From contig DUKZ01000034.1 of assembly GCA_013329045.1 (NCBI GenBank), positions 1 through 62,946 on the forward strand: DNA of 62,946 bases, written 5' to 3'. The translations under genes were made by a program, and so were the position numbers. Positions within the stretch are counted from its first letter, which is position 1; every line of letters starts with the position of its first letter. The notes under the pieces were generated by a model that saw only the letters and a list, made by a program, of their open reading frames with translations, ran no database searches and was not told the DNA's origin. Positions 44,452 through 54,052 of this stretch are shown here, piece by piece. Source of the DNA: Candidatus Woesearchaeota archaeon. GTDB lineage: Archaea > Nanobdellota > Nanobdellia > Woesearchaeales > UBA9989.

Positions 44452-46926
44452 ATGGTGGGGAGATGGTGGGTAGTTCTTGTCTTGGGTATCATCCCTATTA
44501 GCTTCGCATTTTCTCCATTACAAACAGAGTTTAAGGTGAACACGCTCGCTGAAGGCAACCAGTCTCAACCGATGGTCCAGGTCCTATCCGATAGGTTTAT
44601 CGTTGTATGGAACAGGAATGGTACGAATGATGGAATTTTTGCTCAACAGTTTGATATGAACGGGGAAAAGATTGGTGGAGAGATCAGGCTGGATGATGAG
44701 CAGGGCATCCCAAGTTTCCCGTTTATCGCTCCATTACCTGAGGGATTTGTTGTCGCTTGGCAGGAAAAAATAAATGATACCCTCTTTGCCAGAGTTAAAT
44801 CATTTGATGGGCAAGGTAGCAGCATCAATGCTGCTCTCCTGCAAGGATTCTCCACCAATCAGTATATAATAAAGCCAACGGTAGTCATCTTGCCCAGCAA
44901 TATTGTTGTTGGATGGAATGAGGCAGGCAATTCTACTGTGTATGTTCTCAATGGGGATCTGAGTGTGGCAACCTCCTTGCAGCCGATTAAGAGCTCGAGA
45001 AGTGTTCCTGCAGTCTCCTATGAGTCTGAGGTATCTTTTCTGAGGCTATGGAAAAATTATTCAACGCCAAATGATCTCATTGCTCAGCATTTTTCTCCTG
45101 AAGGAATAGCCCTGGATGATCCCTTTGTTATTTTCCAGGACATGCCGGGTGTTGAGTTTGATGTGGTGCGGGTCTTTGATGATCATTTTTTTGCGCTCAG
45201 TGACTCTGCAGGTTCATATCGATTGATAGTCGTGCAGCTTCCAAATGGCACTCTAGTGGAAGTTGGCCAGGCAACTGTTGACGAGTCGCCATTTCCCCAT
45301 ATTGCAGCTAAAAACGGTCGGCTCTTTGTCGTCTGGCATGGGTATGATCAGGTATATGGCCAGGTGTTTGATGAATCAGGAAAAAATGTGACAGATGTCT
45401 TCATGATTGCCCAGCCTTCTTTGAGTTGGGGCAGGTTTCCTTCTGCAGCATTCCTGCCAGATGGCCGCGCAATTGTTGCATGGCAGCGGGATGATGAGAT
45501 ATTCGCCCGGTTTGTTGGCGATGATGATGATGAGGATGGCATTTTCAATGGGATGGATGGATGCCCAGGGGTGCCTGGAAATTTCTGCAATGGTTGTCCA
45601 GACCCGGAGTGCGGGGTATGTGCACAAACCTTTTGTGAGGCGAATGCAAGTCCTCGTTGCTCTTATTACAACACATCGATGCTAATTGAAGATGCACCTC
45701 TCTGTTCCGCTGGAATGGGCGACAATAATTATGGTACGGGCGGGGAATACTTGTGCAGGGGATATTGTGATGGTGCAGGCACCCCAGATTATGCTGATGC
45801 ATGTATCTATGATCCATTCTGTGACTCAGATGATGATAATGACGGCGATCCTGACGTAACTGACTGCGCCCCGAGCGACCCCTCAAGGTTTCATGGCGCC
45901 AAAGAGCTGTGTAACGGCATTGATGAGAACTGTAATGATATCTATGATGGGGAAGAAAACCTTACCATGGCATGCGGTGTTTCAGATGTTGGCCTGTGCA
46001 CTTTTGGCACTGAATCCTGCTCGAATTCCGGTGAGTGGAATGAGTGTTCTGCCGTTTTCCCGGCTGATGAGATCTTTGATAATGGGCTCGATGAGGATTG
46101 TGATGGGACAGATACCCCAGCGCCGTGCAGGATCATCTCACCAATTGGAGATTTTTTCACGAAGAGGAGCCTGCAGATATTTTTCATGTGTAACCAGACG
46201 TATGATAAGATAGAGTATACGATGGATGGGCGTTATCTGAGAACGCTATGTAAAAATTGTTATTTTTATAAGGGTCTAAAGTCTTTTCGCGACAATGAGA
46301 ACAATCTTGTCATAACGACAAGAAAAGGGCAGGAGGTAAGTGAATACTACTCTAATTTTACTGTTGATGTCAGGCCGCCCAAGCTGCAGCGTATTGAGCC
46401 ATCAAGGGGATTCGCAATTGATAAGTTCACCGTGAAATACACCGAAGAGAATTGCATGTCCCTCTCGCTGAAGATCCAGGGCCAATTTGACAGTGTTAAT
46501 CAGACAAGAGCCTGCCAGTCTGGAAAGAATATTGAGCAGGAGTTCGTGTTCAACCTCTCCCATTTTGAAGGCAGGATCGTCGATGCAATCGCATCGGTCA
46601 CTGATATCAATGGGGGCTCTGACACAAAAGTTGCAAAGCATTTGGCAGTAGACACCTTGCCACCCCATATCTTGTCAGTGAATACGACTCAGCAGGGCAG
46701 GTATACCTATTGGAAGATCCAACTGGATGATAAGGCAAAATACTTGTGGTATGTCAATCTGGATACGGGGAAGAAAAAGATTCTTTGTTCTTGGTGTAAT
46801 GATTATGGTATATCCAGCCAAAGGAAGGAATATATCAAGCCTGGCACGTATCATTATTCCTTTACTGCAGAGGATAGTGCAGGAAACCAGGACACATTCT
46901 CCCCTCTGGCTCTCAGTGTGGTATAA
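44452..46926 (+). CDS. Secreted protein with beta-propeller and MopE-like Asp-rich repeats
   Basis: An 824-residue protein with a signal peptide (about residues 1-20). Residues 25-360 have propeller-like repeats (VVWNRNGTNDGIFAQQFD, later VVWHGYDQVYGQVFDESG). Residues about 360-565 contain thrombospondin type 3/MopE-like Ca-binding and Cys-rich segments (DDDDEDGIFNGMDGCPG, then ELCNGIDENCND and NGLDEDCDGTD). Ig-like C-terminal domains follow. No C-terminal anchor is obvious. A GATTATATAG box (44421-44430) implies a nearly leaderless start. It is probably cell-surface or adhesive. Confidence 0.75.
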   Translation: MVGRWWVVLVLGIIPISFAFSPLQTEFKVNTLAEGNQSQPMVQVLSDRFIVVWNRNGTNDGIFAQQFDMNGEKIGGEIRLDDEQGIPSFPFIAPLPEGFVVAWQEKINDTLFARVKSFDGQGSSINAALLQGFSTNQYIIKPTVVILPSNIVVGWNEAGNSTVYVLNGDLSVATSLQPIKSSRSVPAVSYESEVSFLRLWKNYSTPNDLIAQHFSPEGIALDDPFVIFQDMPGVEFDVVRVFDDHFFALSDSAGSYRLIVVQLPNGTLVEVGQATVDESPFPHIAAKNGRLFVVWHGYDQVYGQVFDESGKNVTDVFMIAQPSLSWGRFPSAAFLPDGRAIVAWQRDDEIFARFVGDDDDEDGIFNGMDGCPGVPGNFCNGCPDPECGVCAQTFCEANASPRCSYYNTSMLIEDAPLCSAGMGDNNYGTGGEYLCRGYCDGAGTPDYADACIYDPFCDSDDDNDGDPDVTDCAPSDPSRFHGAKELCNGIDENCNDIYDGEENLTMACGVSDVGLCTFGTESCSNSGEWNECSAVFPADEIFDNGLDEDCDGTDTPAPCRIISPIGDFFTKRSLQIFFMCNQTYDKIEYTMDGRYLRTLCKNCYFYKGLKSFRDNENNLVITTRKGQEVSEYYSNFTVDVRPPKLQRIEPSRGFAIDKFTVKYTEENCMSLSLKIQGQFDSVNQTRACQSGKNIEQEFVFNLSHFEGRIVDAIASVTDINGGSDTKVAKHLAVDTLPPHILSVNTTQQGRYTYWKIQLDDKAKYLWYVNLDTGKKKILCSWCNDYGISSQRKEYIKPGTYHYSFTAEDSAGNQDTFSPLALSVV

Positions 46927-46955
46927 ATTTTTATAATCAGCAGCGAAACCTTTTC

Positions 46956-47996
46956 ATGATGATAGTCTATTCCGGAAAGGCAAAGATTGGTGAGAAAATG
47001 ATTCCCTGGCAGACCACGTTCTCTACCGATGTGAGGTTTGCCTGCCAGAGCATCGGCTATTGCTGCACATCATCAAATGTCCGCCTTAATTTTGATGACA
47101 TTGAACGGATAAGTAAGGAGAAAAGGGATTTCATCGAATTCGACACAAAGGGGCCTTTGCTGAAGGGAACAACAGAGGGCAGATGCCCGTTCCTTTCAAA
47201 TGCGAACAGGTGCCGAATCTACAAAGACCGGCCCTTTGTCTGCAAGAGCTATCCCTTCTACCTTTCATATGTCGAAGGCATTGTCTATATTGATGTGTTG
47301 CAGACCTGCTGTGCTATCTATACTAATAACAAGAAAAATGATATTGATTTTGGCCAGCTCGTATGCGAGTACTTTCGTGCGTTCAACAATGCCATCCCAT
47401 CAGAAGATGATATCAGAGTTGATCATAAGCGCTGGGATGCCCTGATCGATAGAGTAGATATGCACCAGTCATTGCTTGGTATGTATGAGGAGTTTAATCC
47501 GGGGGATAAACCATCATTTCCCTTGTTTGTCACAAAGTTCTTCTCTTATTTTCGTGAATTCATCAATGCCGAAAAGGAGTATATTGCAATCGAATTGCCG
47601 ACAAGGAGGTTATACCCGATTTTTGCAACAAAAGATGCGGTGGTGGTGGATAATAAGGTGGTGGCGATTGCGTCCCTTCGGGAGATTGATTTGAGCAGAG
47701 AAGCAAAAGAGGAGCTAAAGCGCTATTTGAAGACTATCTGGAGAAGGGTTGGAACACGCCTGGATCTCAAGCAGGTTCCAAGAGGCTCTGACGTATTTGC
47801 GATACAAGTCGATGCAGGAAAACGTTTTGTTCTGCTCATCCAGTTCCTGGCATTGGTCATTGCCACCAAAAAGCAGGAAAAAGAGATATCCTATAGCACC
47901 ATAAGAGAAACAATATTCACCCTTGACGCATCTCTCTTCACCCCGCTTGACGAAATTGCCCAAAGCAGGAAAAAGAATTTCTTCAGAGAAGGGTAG
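46956..47996 (+). CDS. YkgJ family metal-cluster protein
   Basis: A 346-residue protein. Residues about 25-120 form the YkgJ (UPF0153) zinc/iron-chelating domain: FACQSIGYCCTSS, GRCPFLSNANRCRIYKDRPFVCKSYPF and LQTCC, about nine cysteines in the family spacing. The C-terminal 220 residues are unfamiliar. The cysteines probably bind Fe-S or zinc. A TATA-like TTTTTATAATC box just upstream suggests a leaderless transcript. Confidence 0.8.
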   Translation: MMIVYSGKAKIGEKMIPWQTTFSTDVRFACQSIGYCCTSSNVRLNFDDIERISKEKRDFIEFDTKGPLLKGTTEGRCPFLSNANRCRIYKDRPFVCKSYPFYLSYVEGIVYIDVLQTCCAIYTNNKKNDIDFGQLVCEYFRAFNNAIPSEDDIRVDHKRWDALIDRVDMHQSLLGMYEEFNPGDKPSFPLFVTKFFSYFREFINAEKEYIAIELPTRRLYPIFATKDAVVVDNKVVAIASLREIDLSREAKEELKRYLKTIWRRVGTRLDLKQVPRGSDVFAIQVDAGKRFVLLIQFLALVIATKKQEKEISYSTIRETIFTLDASLFTPLDEIAQSRKKNFFREG

Positions 47997-48021
47997 TGCT
48001 TGATAGGAGAGGGTTTGATGG

Positions 48022-48666
48022 TTAGTGCTTGATGTTATAGAGTTTCATCTTGCGAAGCAGCGTTTCATATCGAAGGCCAATTGTCCGTGCTGTGGCTTTC
48101 ACATCAAAATTATGCTCTTCTAATGCATGGGCAAGGTATGCTGCTTCAAATCTATCCTCAGCATCCTGCAGGCTGAGGGGCTCTTCTGGAAGATGGTCTA
48201 CAATGAGCTTTGAGAGGCTTCCAACATTTGCATATGCAGCTTCGAGCTTGCCAGGATGGATGATTTGTTTGTAGCTCTCGAGCACCTCTCCGATGATGGT
48301 TCCAACTGCTTGGACCTTTATTTGATAGGGCAAGGGTAATTCCTGCCGAATCTTTCCAAGATCCTTGTTCGAGACGAGGCGATGGATCGATCTCCTGTCA
48401 AGCTGGGCGATCTTTGCGGTCATTGAGACATTGCCATGGTGCGTCTCCAGGAGCTTTTTGAGGTAGAGCCGCTTGAATAATTTTTTTGCTTTTTTGAAGG
48501 AGAGATGTGTTGGCAGGGGAAAATCCCAGAGAGGATTTCTCTCCAGCCTTTCAGTGATGTCATCGTTCAATTCCCGGATGGTCACTCCAAGCTGCTGGTG
48601 GAATGCTTGCTCGACGATGGGTTTTACCTTCTTCTTGAGCACGTCTTCAAGGTCTGATTCTGGCAT
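48022..48666 (-). CDS. Protein with two Fis-type helix-turn-helix motifs
   Basis: A 214-residue protein. LKKLLETHHGNVSMTAKIAQLDRRSIHRLV (about residues 70-100) and LAHALEEHNFDVKATARTIGLRYETLLRKM (about 177-206) both look like the Fis/NtrC C-terminal HTH (L..AL....N...AA...G+....L..+), best known from bacterial enhancer-binding proteins. There is no AAA+ domain. It may be an archaeal regulator of bacterial origin. It is divergent from the NHL-repeat gene. Confidence 0.65.
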   Translation of the reverse strand: MPESDLEDVLKKKVKPIVEQAFHQQLGVTIRELNDDITERLERNPLWDFPLPTHLSFKKAKKLFKRLYLKKLLETHHGNVSMTAKIAQLDRRSIHRLVSNKDLGKIRQELPLPYQIKVQAVGTIIGEVLESYKQIIHPGKLEAAYANVGSLSKLIVDHLPEEPLSLQDAEDRFEAAYLAHALEEHNFDVKATARTIGLRYETLLRKMKLYNIKH

Positions 48667-48714
48667 GCCTTCTCAGTAACGCTTCAGTTATAAATTGCTT
48701 TCGGAAGAAAAGCG

Positions 48715-48864
48715 CTGTAGAAAATAAGTGCCTTTCTGCCGAGCTCACTCGAGAATGAAGCGAGTGTGTCGCGAGGGGTAGCTCCATACGGGAACGCAGC
48801 ACCTTTCCGTAAATGGTCGAGAGTTGAGCCGGCACCTGTCGAACGAAGTGAGACTTGTCTACAG
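48715..48864. repeat. Branched inverted repeat IR4
   Basis: CTGTAGA (48715-48721) pairs with TCTACAG (48858-48864), and GTGCC (48728-48732) with GGCAC (48831-48835). The inside contains the hairpin CACTCG/CGAGTG (48746-48766) and the stem CCATACGG/CCGTAAATGG. It lies in the divergent region between the Fis-type gene and the NHL gene. Confidence 0.55.
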
Positions 48865-48947
48865 AGCCCGAAAGAAAAGAAGGTTTTTATAATAGTAAAG
48901 CTGGTATAGAGCAGATATAATGAAATAATGAAAAAATGGTGATCACA

Positions 48948-50135
48948 ATGAGAATAGTTCTGGCATGTATGATGCTCATCTTCGCAGCATCTGTTGTTTC
49001 TGCAGATATTTGGGTGGCGGGAGAAGGTGCTTCCCGGCTATTGAAGATGAGTGATGAGGGGAATATCCTTGCAGCATCAAGCGACCTGAGGACTCCTGTT
49101 GATTTGGACTTTGATCCAGGGGATGAGAGCATCTGGGTCGTTGATGAGATGAGCAACCTTGTCGTAAAGCTCGACAAGGAGGGCAACACCTTGTTTAAGA
49201 TTGGATATAGGACTTTTATTGATACAAGGGATATTCGTTATCAGCCAGCAAATTCCTGGTATGGAGCGGTGAGGGAGAGGATCCCCAAAACAAGCGAGAT
49301 TAACATGCCAAAGGCTCTAGCCGTGGATCCTGAAGACTCATCTGTGTGGATTGCAAATGCTGGCTTGAACACAGTCATGCATGTGGATAAGGAGGGCAAT
49401 GAGCTTGGCTCTTATGCTGGATTTAGGAATCCTCAGGACGTGACGGTCAATAAGAGGACTGGCGAAGTATGGATTGCTAATACCGATGATGATACGGTCA
49501 TAAAGATGTCCAAGGACGGCAGGAGGATGTTTGCAAAGCCAGGCTTCTATCACCCGGTGATGATAGAGCTTGAAGCGGATGGCACTGCATGGGTTGTTGA
49601 TTCTGATCACGATGAGATTGTCAAGGTCAATCAGCAGGGAAATATCCTTTTGAGGACAAAAGGGTTGGATGAGGCTCTCCCGGCAAGGGCAAGAAAGCGC
49701 GCTCGAGGGTACAAAACGTTCAGCAATCCTATGGCGATTGGCATCGATGATAAGCATAAGACCGTCTGGGTGGCTGATACTGAGAATTACCGCCTCGTTC
49801 GCCTCGGGATGGACGGGATCACAAAGTCGGTGGTCAATAACCTTCCAGGTAAGCCGATGACTGTCAAGGTTGACTCTGAGGGGAATGTTTATGTGACAAT
49901 GGAAAGATCATCGCATGTCCTGAAAGTCTCACCTTCTGGAAGGATTATAGGGAGGATAGATGAGTTCACAAGGCCATGGACCGTCCTTGTTGTCCCAAGC
50001 AAGGATAAAAGCAATCTTCTTACAGGAAACGTTGTTTCCTCTTCTTCTATTCAACCGTCAGATGCCCTCCAGCTGATTGCATTGTTCTCACTTCTGGGTG
50101 TTTTGATCGCAACTGTCCAGAAGATTAGCAATTAG
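48948..50135 (+). CDS. NHL-repeat beta-propeller surface protein
   Basis: A 395-residue protein with a signal peptide (MRIVLACMMLIFAASVVSA), at least six NHL/propeller repeats with the core SVWIANAGLNTVMHVDKEGN, and a C-terminal hydrophobic helix (about 365-390) after LLTGNVVSSS. It probably sits on the outside of the cell, anchored by that helix, and binds proteins or glycans. The ATG at 48948 is chosen because of the signal peptide and the GGTGATC Shine-Dalgarno just before it. Confidence 0.75.
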   Translation: MRIVLACMMLIFAASVVSADIWVAGEGASRLLKMSDEGNILAASSDLRTPVDLDFDPGDESIWVVDEMSNLVVKLDKEGNTLFKIGYRTFIDTRDIRYQPANSWYGAVRERIPKTSEINMPKALAVDPEDSSVWIANAGLNTVMHVDKEGNELGSYAGFRNPQDVTVNKRTGEVWIANTDDDTVIKMSKDGRRMFAKPGFYHPVMIELEADGTAWVVDSDHDEIVKVNQQGNILLRTKGLDEALPARARKRARGYKTFSNPMAIGIDDKHKTVWVADTENYRLVRLGMDGITKSVVNNLPGKPMTVKVDSEGNVYVTMERSSHVLKVSPSGRIIGRIDEFTRPWTVLVVPSKDKSNLLTGNVVSSSSIQPSDALQLIALFSLLGVLIATVQKISN

Positions 50136-50891
50136 ATTCTCTTAATCTCCCCTGTATTCACTGTCTCCCTTGTATACCCCTAATATCCCTATGGCAGCAC
50201 CTTGCCACATAGCTCACCTTTATTTCATCCCTCCACCTTTATTTCATCCCTCCACCTTTATTTCATTCCTTTTGGTTTGCCTTAAGCTCATTTTCTTATT
50301 CAGCTTTAAGTTTAGGCACTAGATTCCCTTGCTTATTAGATGACCTCTCAAACAAGCAGGATCAGGACAAGACATGAGGAGGGGTATGATACATCCCTCA
50401 TATACCTCTCTGTTTAGCGACGCTAGAGCCGCTGATGTTTTTTATCCGTTCTTGAAAATCGCAGCAAACCCATTGCCAAAAAACCAGCTGAATCTTGGAT
50501 CTCCTTTGTCAACTCTCACTTTATAGCCAAAATGGACAGTTTTCCATGATCAATTCATAAGAAAGAGCTTTTGGACAGGTTATAATTGACATTTTATAAT
50601 AATTATTAAAAAGGATATACAGAAAAATACATTATAGTTAATAGTAGTTTATTCAATTATTTTATAGTTTATATGTCTATAGTGTATATATCAGATTATA
50701 ATGTTTTTATTTTAACCATTCAAGAACAATATTTTAAAAATCTTTTTATTCTATCATTGCTAAATTATTTTAGCTTTTTTATTTATTTTTTATGATATTA
50801 ATATTTTAGTTTAGATCAAATTATTTTATCAGTTTATTAGATATTAAATGTTTTATTTAATTATTAAGTTTTTATAAGATATAATAGTATA
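50136..50891. other. Gene-free AT-rich region left of xerA
   Basis: No convincing gene is present. 50215-50271 has a 19-bp tandem repeat, and 50372-50410 has an imperfect hairpin (GAGGGGTAT against ATACCTCTC). From about 50580 to 50890 the sequence is extremely AT-rich, unlike the rest of the window. Candidates are a replication origin or terminus, a recombination zone or a decayed island. Confidence 0.5.
50215..50271. repeat. Three-copy 19-bp tandem repeat
   Basis: CACCTTTATTTCATCCCTC occurs at 50215-50233 and 50234-50252, and a slightly diverged third copy follows at 50253-50271. Confidence 0.85.
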
Positions 50892-51146
50892 ATGGTAAAC
50901 ATAGAATCCCGCAGAAGATGTCAGATTGGGGATTACACCCAGGATCACACTCAGAAAAAGAGGGGGAGGCAAGAAGAACAAGGAAAATTGATCCAGAATC
51001 ACAACATTTATATAAAAGTACGTATAATATCTCTTATACGCACTATTTTACCTTGTTTTGTCGTCGATAAAGGAAAAAAGAGGCATTTTTTTGCCATATT
51101 CTGGTATCTGAGGCTAGGAGGAAAAAAGAGGAGAATAGAAGAATAA
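50892..51146 (+). CDS. Doubtful 84-residue frame before xerA
   Basis: The frame is open, is preceded by TTATAAGATATAATAG and overlaps the xerA start (TAATG). It is very basic, matches no family and spans a likely xerA promoter (TTTATATAAAAG, 51006-51017). It may be a chance frame, or a small upstream partner. Confidence 0.25.
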   Translation: MVNIESRRRCQIGDYTQDHTQKKRGRQEEQGKLIQNHNIYIKVRIISLIRTILPCFVVDKGKKRHFFAIFWYLRLGGKKRRIEE

Positions 51147-51979
51147 TGGTAATCAACAACCCTTATTTTAAGGAACTTGAAACAGAGCTCAAGATCAGGG
51201 GATATTCTCCAAAAACAATTAAAGCATATATTGATTGTAATAGTAAACTATTAATTTATTCAAATAAAGAATCAACGGATATCACCTCATCTGATGTGAA
51301 AGCATTCCTAGCTCACCTTATTTCCGATAAAAAACTAAAGCCGAGATCTGTCAGTTTATTTCTATCATCAATCAAATATTTTTATCAAGAGATTATGCAC
51401 AGGGATGTTTGCAGAGGGATAAAACCGCCAAAATTAGATAAGAAACTGCCTACAGTCTTGACAAAAGAGGAAGTTAAATCGTTATTTTCTGTGATAAAGA
51501 ACAAAAAACACCGTATTTTGGCAAGATTGCTCTATTCTTCCGGGCTTAGGGTATCAGAAGCAGTATCATTACGTATAAATGATATGGATCTCCAGGAGAA
51601 CACCGGCATTGTCAAAAGCGGTAAAGGAGGCAAAGATAGGAATTTTATCCTTTCCCTGACCCTCAACTTTGAGATCCAGGCGTATTCATCCTCGAGAAAG
51701 GAGCATTCAGAATACCTTTTTCCAGCAGCCAAGGGCCATATCTCCGAGAGGCAGGCTCAGAAGGTCATCTCGACGGCAGCAAGGCTCGCAGGCATTAAAA
51801 AACGGGTGCACTGCCATGTTTTGCGTTCAACCTTCGCAACCCATCTCTTAGATGCTGGAACCGATATAAGGGTCATCCAGGAATTGCTCGGTCATGCTAA
51901 TTTATCGACGACAGAAAGGTACACGAAGGTGTCTACCGAGCTCATAAAGAAAGTGAGGAGCCCACTGGATAGGTTATAA
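51146..51979 (+). CDS. xerA: Tyrosine recombinase XerA-like
   Basis: A 277-residue recombinase. Residues about 5-85 form the SAM-like core-binding domain (ELKIRGYSPKTIKAYIDC). The catalytic domain has Arg in LLYSSGLRVSEAVSL, Lys in KSGKGGKDR, HVLRSTFATHLL, the HxxR/His pair, GHANLSTTERYTKV and the Tyr nucleophile. It is similar in length to archaeal XerA, which resolves chromosome dimers at dif. It could also be a remnant element integrase. The flanking AT-rich DNA and a dif-like palindrome favour XerA. Confidence 0.88.
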   Translation: MVINNPYFKELETELKIRGYSPKTIKAYIDCNSKLLIYSNKESTDITSSDVKAFLAHLISDKKLKPRSVSLFLSSIKYFYQEIMHRDVCRGIKPPKLDKKLPTVLTKEEVKSLFSVIKNKKHRILARLLYSSGLRVSEAVSLRINDMDLQENTGIVKSGKGGKDRNFILSLTLNFEIQAYSSSRKEHSEYLFPAAKGHISERQAQKVISTAARLAGIKKRVHCHVLRSTFATHLLDAGTDIRVIQELLGHANLSTTERYTKVSTELIKKVRSPLDRL

Positions 51980-52372
51980 GATGATATAAAATTATTGGCA
52001 TAGATCAATAATAATTATCACATTTTCACACAGTAAAAAATAAAGATTGGTGATTATAAGCATAAATTAATTATTATTATCATAAAAGACAATAGCTCAA
52101 TCTAATATATCTTATCTTTGATAAAATTATTTAAGCTATTAATAGGTATAGTGATATAGATATCTCAACACATAAGATTCAAATACATAAGATAAAATAA
52201 GTACTATATAATAGATTGTTTTAATAATAATTGTAAAAACATATCTATTATAGTATATAGAAATGAAAAAACGCAAACCAAAGCTAACACTATTAATTAC
52301 TATATTGTAAAAAAATAAAAAGTGAGAGTTCAGGCAAAAGGTTATTAAATTCCAATAGTAAAGAAGGTGGAT
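51980..52372. other. AT-rich region right of xerA with dif-like inverted repeat
   Basis: No gene is evident. AATTATTG (51990-51997) and CAATAATAATT (52006-52016) flank an 8-nt centre, 10-37 nt after the xerA stop, resembling a Xer recombination site. A frame on the minus strand (52139-52537) overlaps the promoter of the next gene and is probably spurious. Confidence 0.45.
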
Positions 52373-52894
52373 ATGGGCAGGTTGCCAAACAGGTATTTCA
52401 CCAGGACACCGCTTTATCGGCAGATTTCTCAGAGAAATGAAGGCCGGGGATTTGGAGATCCCTTGGGGAGTTGTGTTGTCGGGGCAATCTATTTTTCTAG
52501 ACAGGCTCCAAGGACGCCTCTGAGCCCCGAAGAACAAGGGGAGATCTATGATAAGGGAATGAAATTCATCGAGGAGAATGCCTCATCGCGCCCTGTTTTG
52601 GGAGGGGTGTATCAGGGCCTGCTCTCCAGCCGCACTTTTCTCTCATGGAGTGGCATGCAGCTGTGGGATTATGACTGGAGGATTCCTCCTCAGAGAAAAA
52701 TGCCAGATTATGTTCATTATCAGGCTCTTCGCCTCGGATATGAATCAATTGATCGGCTGCTCGAAAGGTTCTCTTTGGAGTTATTGCAAAAAGTGAGTCT
52801 TCCACATCATCCCCAGAGTAGTGTCCGTGATATAAACTGGTTCTTAAAAAATCATCCCCCAAGGGTACTGGCATTGCACCTTTATTGCATCTGA
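52373..52894 (+). CDS. Uncharacterised 173-residue protein
   Basis: The frame starts with ATG 52373, 26 nt after a TATA-like box (GGTTATTAAATTCC at 52341-52354), supporting a leaderless transcript. The protein is soluble and has many Arg/Pro/Trp residues (FLSWSGMQLWDYDWRIPPQRK), and no known motif. It borders the xerA island. Confidence 0.5.
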   Translation: MGRLPNRYFTRTPLYRQISQRNEGRGFGDPLGSCVVGAIYFSRQAPRTPLSPEEQGEIYDKGMKFIEENASSRPVLGGVYQGLLSSRTFLSWSGMQLWDYDWRIPPQRKMPDYVHYQALRLGYESIDRLLERFSLELLQKVSLPHHPQSSVRDINWFLKNHPPRVLALHLYCI

Positions 52895-52963
52895 TTTTTA
52901 GGCACCAGAAAAAGTGATCGTTTCTTTAGCAAGATATAAATAAAAGTGAAGGAGTGATTGGTT

Positions 52964-53455
52964 ATGCTCATCGAGGTGATTAAATCAGCGGTGTCTTTTG
53001 GTTTTTATGATATCCTGCTGCCATTCCTCCTCTATTTCATATTGATTTTTGCCCTGCTGCAGAAAGTGAGAGTATTTGGTGAAGAAAAGAAGAATCTCAA
53101 TATTGGATTTGCCGTTTCTGCTGCCTTGCTTGTTGTCATGCCTCACGCAATTGGAGCATACCAGCGTTTTGACCCGGTGACATTCATCCTAAAAGGCATA
53201 CCCTACTTTATTCTCTTATTGGTCGCACTTGTTCTCTGGAAGATGATCTGTCAGATATTCGAGATAGAGGCAGATTGGAAGATGCTTCTTAGCATCATCA
53301 TTATTATAGATCTTATCTTGCCGGAATCTTTGCTCATCCCCCTTCTTTTTCCAAGCGTGAGACTCTCATTTTTCTCTTCATATCTCCCAGTGATAATCAC
53401 CATAGGCGTATTTATCGGTGCATTATACTTCATTTCAGCATCAGAAGACGATTAG
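52964..53455 (+). CDS. Small polytopic membrane protein
   Basis: A 163-residue protein with four to five hydrophobic helices (e.g. FYDILLPFLLYFILIFALLQ, then YFILLLVALVLWKMICQIF). No transport family is recognised. The start at ATG 52964 is preferred over an in-frame TTG at 52958 because GGAGTG precedes it. The last 4 nt overlap the convergent wHTH gene. Confidence 0.7.
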   Translation: MLIEVIKSAVSFGFYDILLPFLLYFILIFALLQKVRVFGEEKKNLNIGFAVSAALLVVMPHAIGAYQRFDPVTFILKGIPYFILLLVALVLWKMICQIFEIEADWKMLLSIIIIIDLILPESLLIPLLFPSVRLSFFSSYLPVIITIGVFIGALYFISASEDD

Positions 53456-53946
53456 TTGATTTCTCTGGAGATATCTTCGTTCACCTGCAGGATATTTTCC
53501 GTTGCCTGGAGGCGCTTGAAGTCAGGGTCCAATGAGAGGTACACTTCTGACCCTGCATATTTTTTGATGATGGGCACACCCTTGGTGATGAGCGTTGTCA
53601 GGTATGTCCGAATGAGATGTTCTGAGAGCTTGAGTTTTGCTGCAAGAAGCTTGTAGGTGCAAGGTTTTGTCGAGGCATACAGCAGCAATACGATTTTTTT
53701 TTCCTGATCAGTGAGTGGGTCGAGGTTGTAATCAAGCAGAGGCCGGGAGGAAGAGAGAAGGATGTGGATCTCTTCCATGCGTTCAGCGAGCTTGTCTATC
53801 TTTTCATCGAGCCTGCAGATGAACTCGTAATTGCTTTGGATCTCATTCGTATTCGCATTGATAGAATCCAGGTGTTCTGTGAGTTCCTCTTTGATTTTGT
53901 CGAAAGCCTCTTTTACCTGCTCATCCCTGCTCTTTTTTCTGAACAT
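53452..53946 (-). CDS. Coiled-coil winged-helix regulator
   Basis: A 164-residue protein. An N-terminal coiled coil (about residues 1-65) is followed by a winged HTH (about 78-145: LTDQEKKIVLLLYASTKPCTYKLLAAKLKLSEHLIRTYLTTLITKGVPIIKK). It is probably a transcription regulator, perhaps of the neighbouring membrane protein. An ACTATAAATAC box about 27 nt upstream indicates a leaderless transcript. Confidence 0.72.
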   Translation of the reverse strand: MFRKKSRDEQVKEAFDKIKEELTEHLDSINANTNEIQSNYEFICRLDEKIDKLAERMEEIHILLSSSRPLLDYNLDPLTDQEKKIVLLLYASTKPCTYKLLAAKLKLSEHLIRTYLTTLITKGVPIIKKYAGSEVYLSLDPDFKRLQATENILQVNEDISREIN

Positions 53947-54052
53947 ACAGTAAAGTGGCTCTTTGCTTTGTATTTATAGTTTTCGCTGCTATGATAGTGC
54001 AGATCGGATCAAAAGGGACAATATTAATATACTCTAACACTATCGATGAAGT

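Noticed and set aside
52139-52537. 132-residue frame on the minus strand
   Set aside because: It overlaps the start and promoter of the gene at 52373 and consists largely of AT-rich low-complexity residues.
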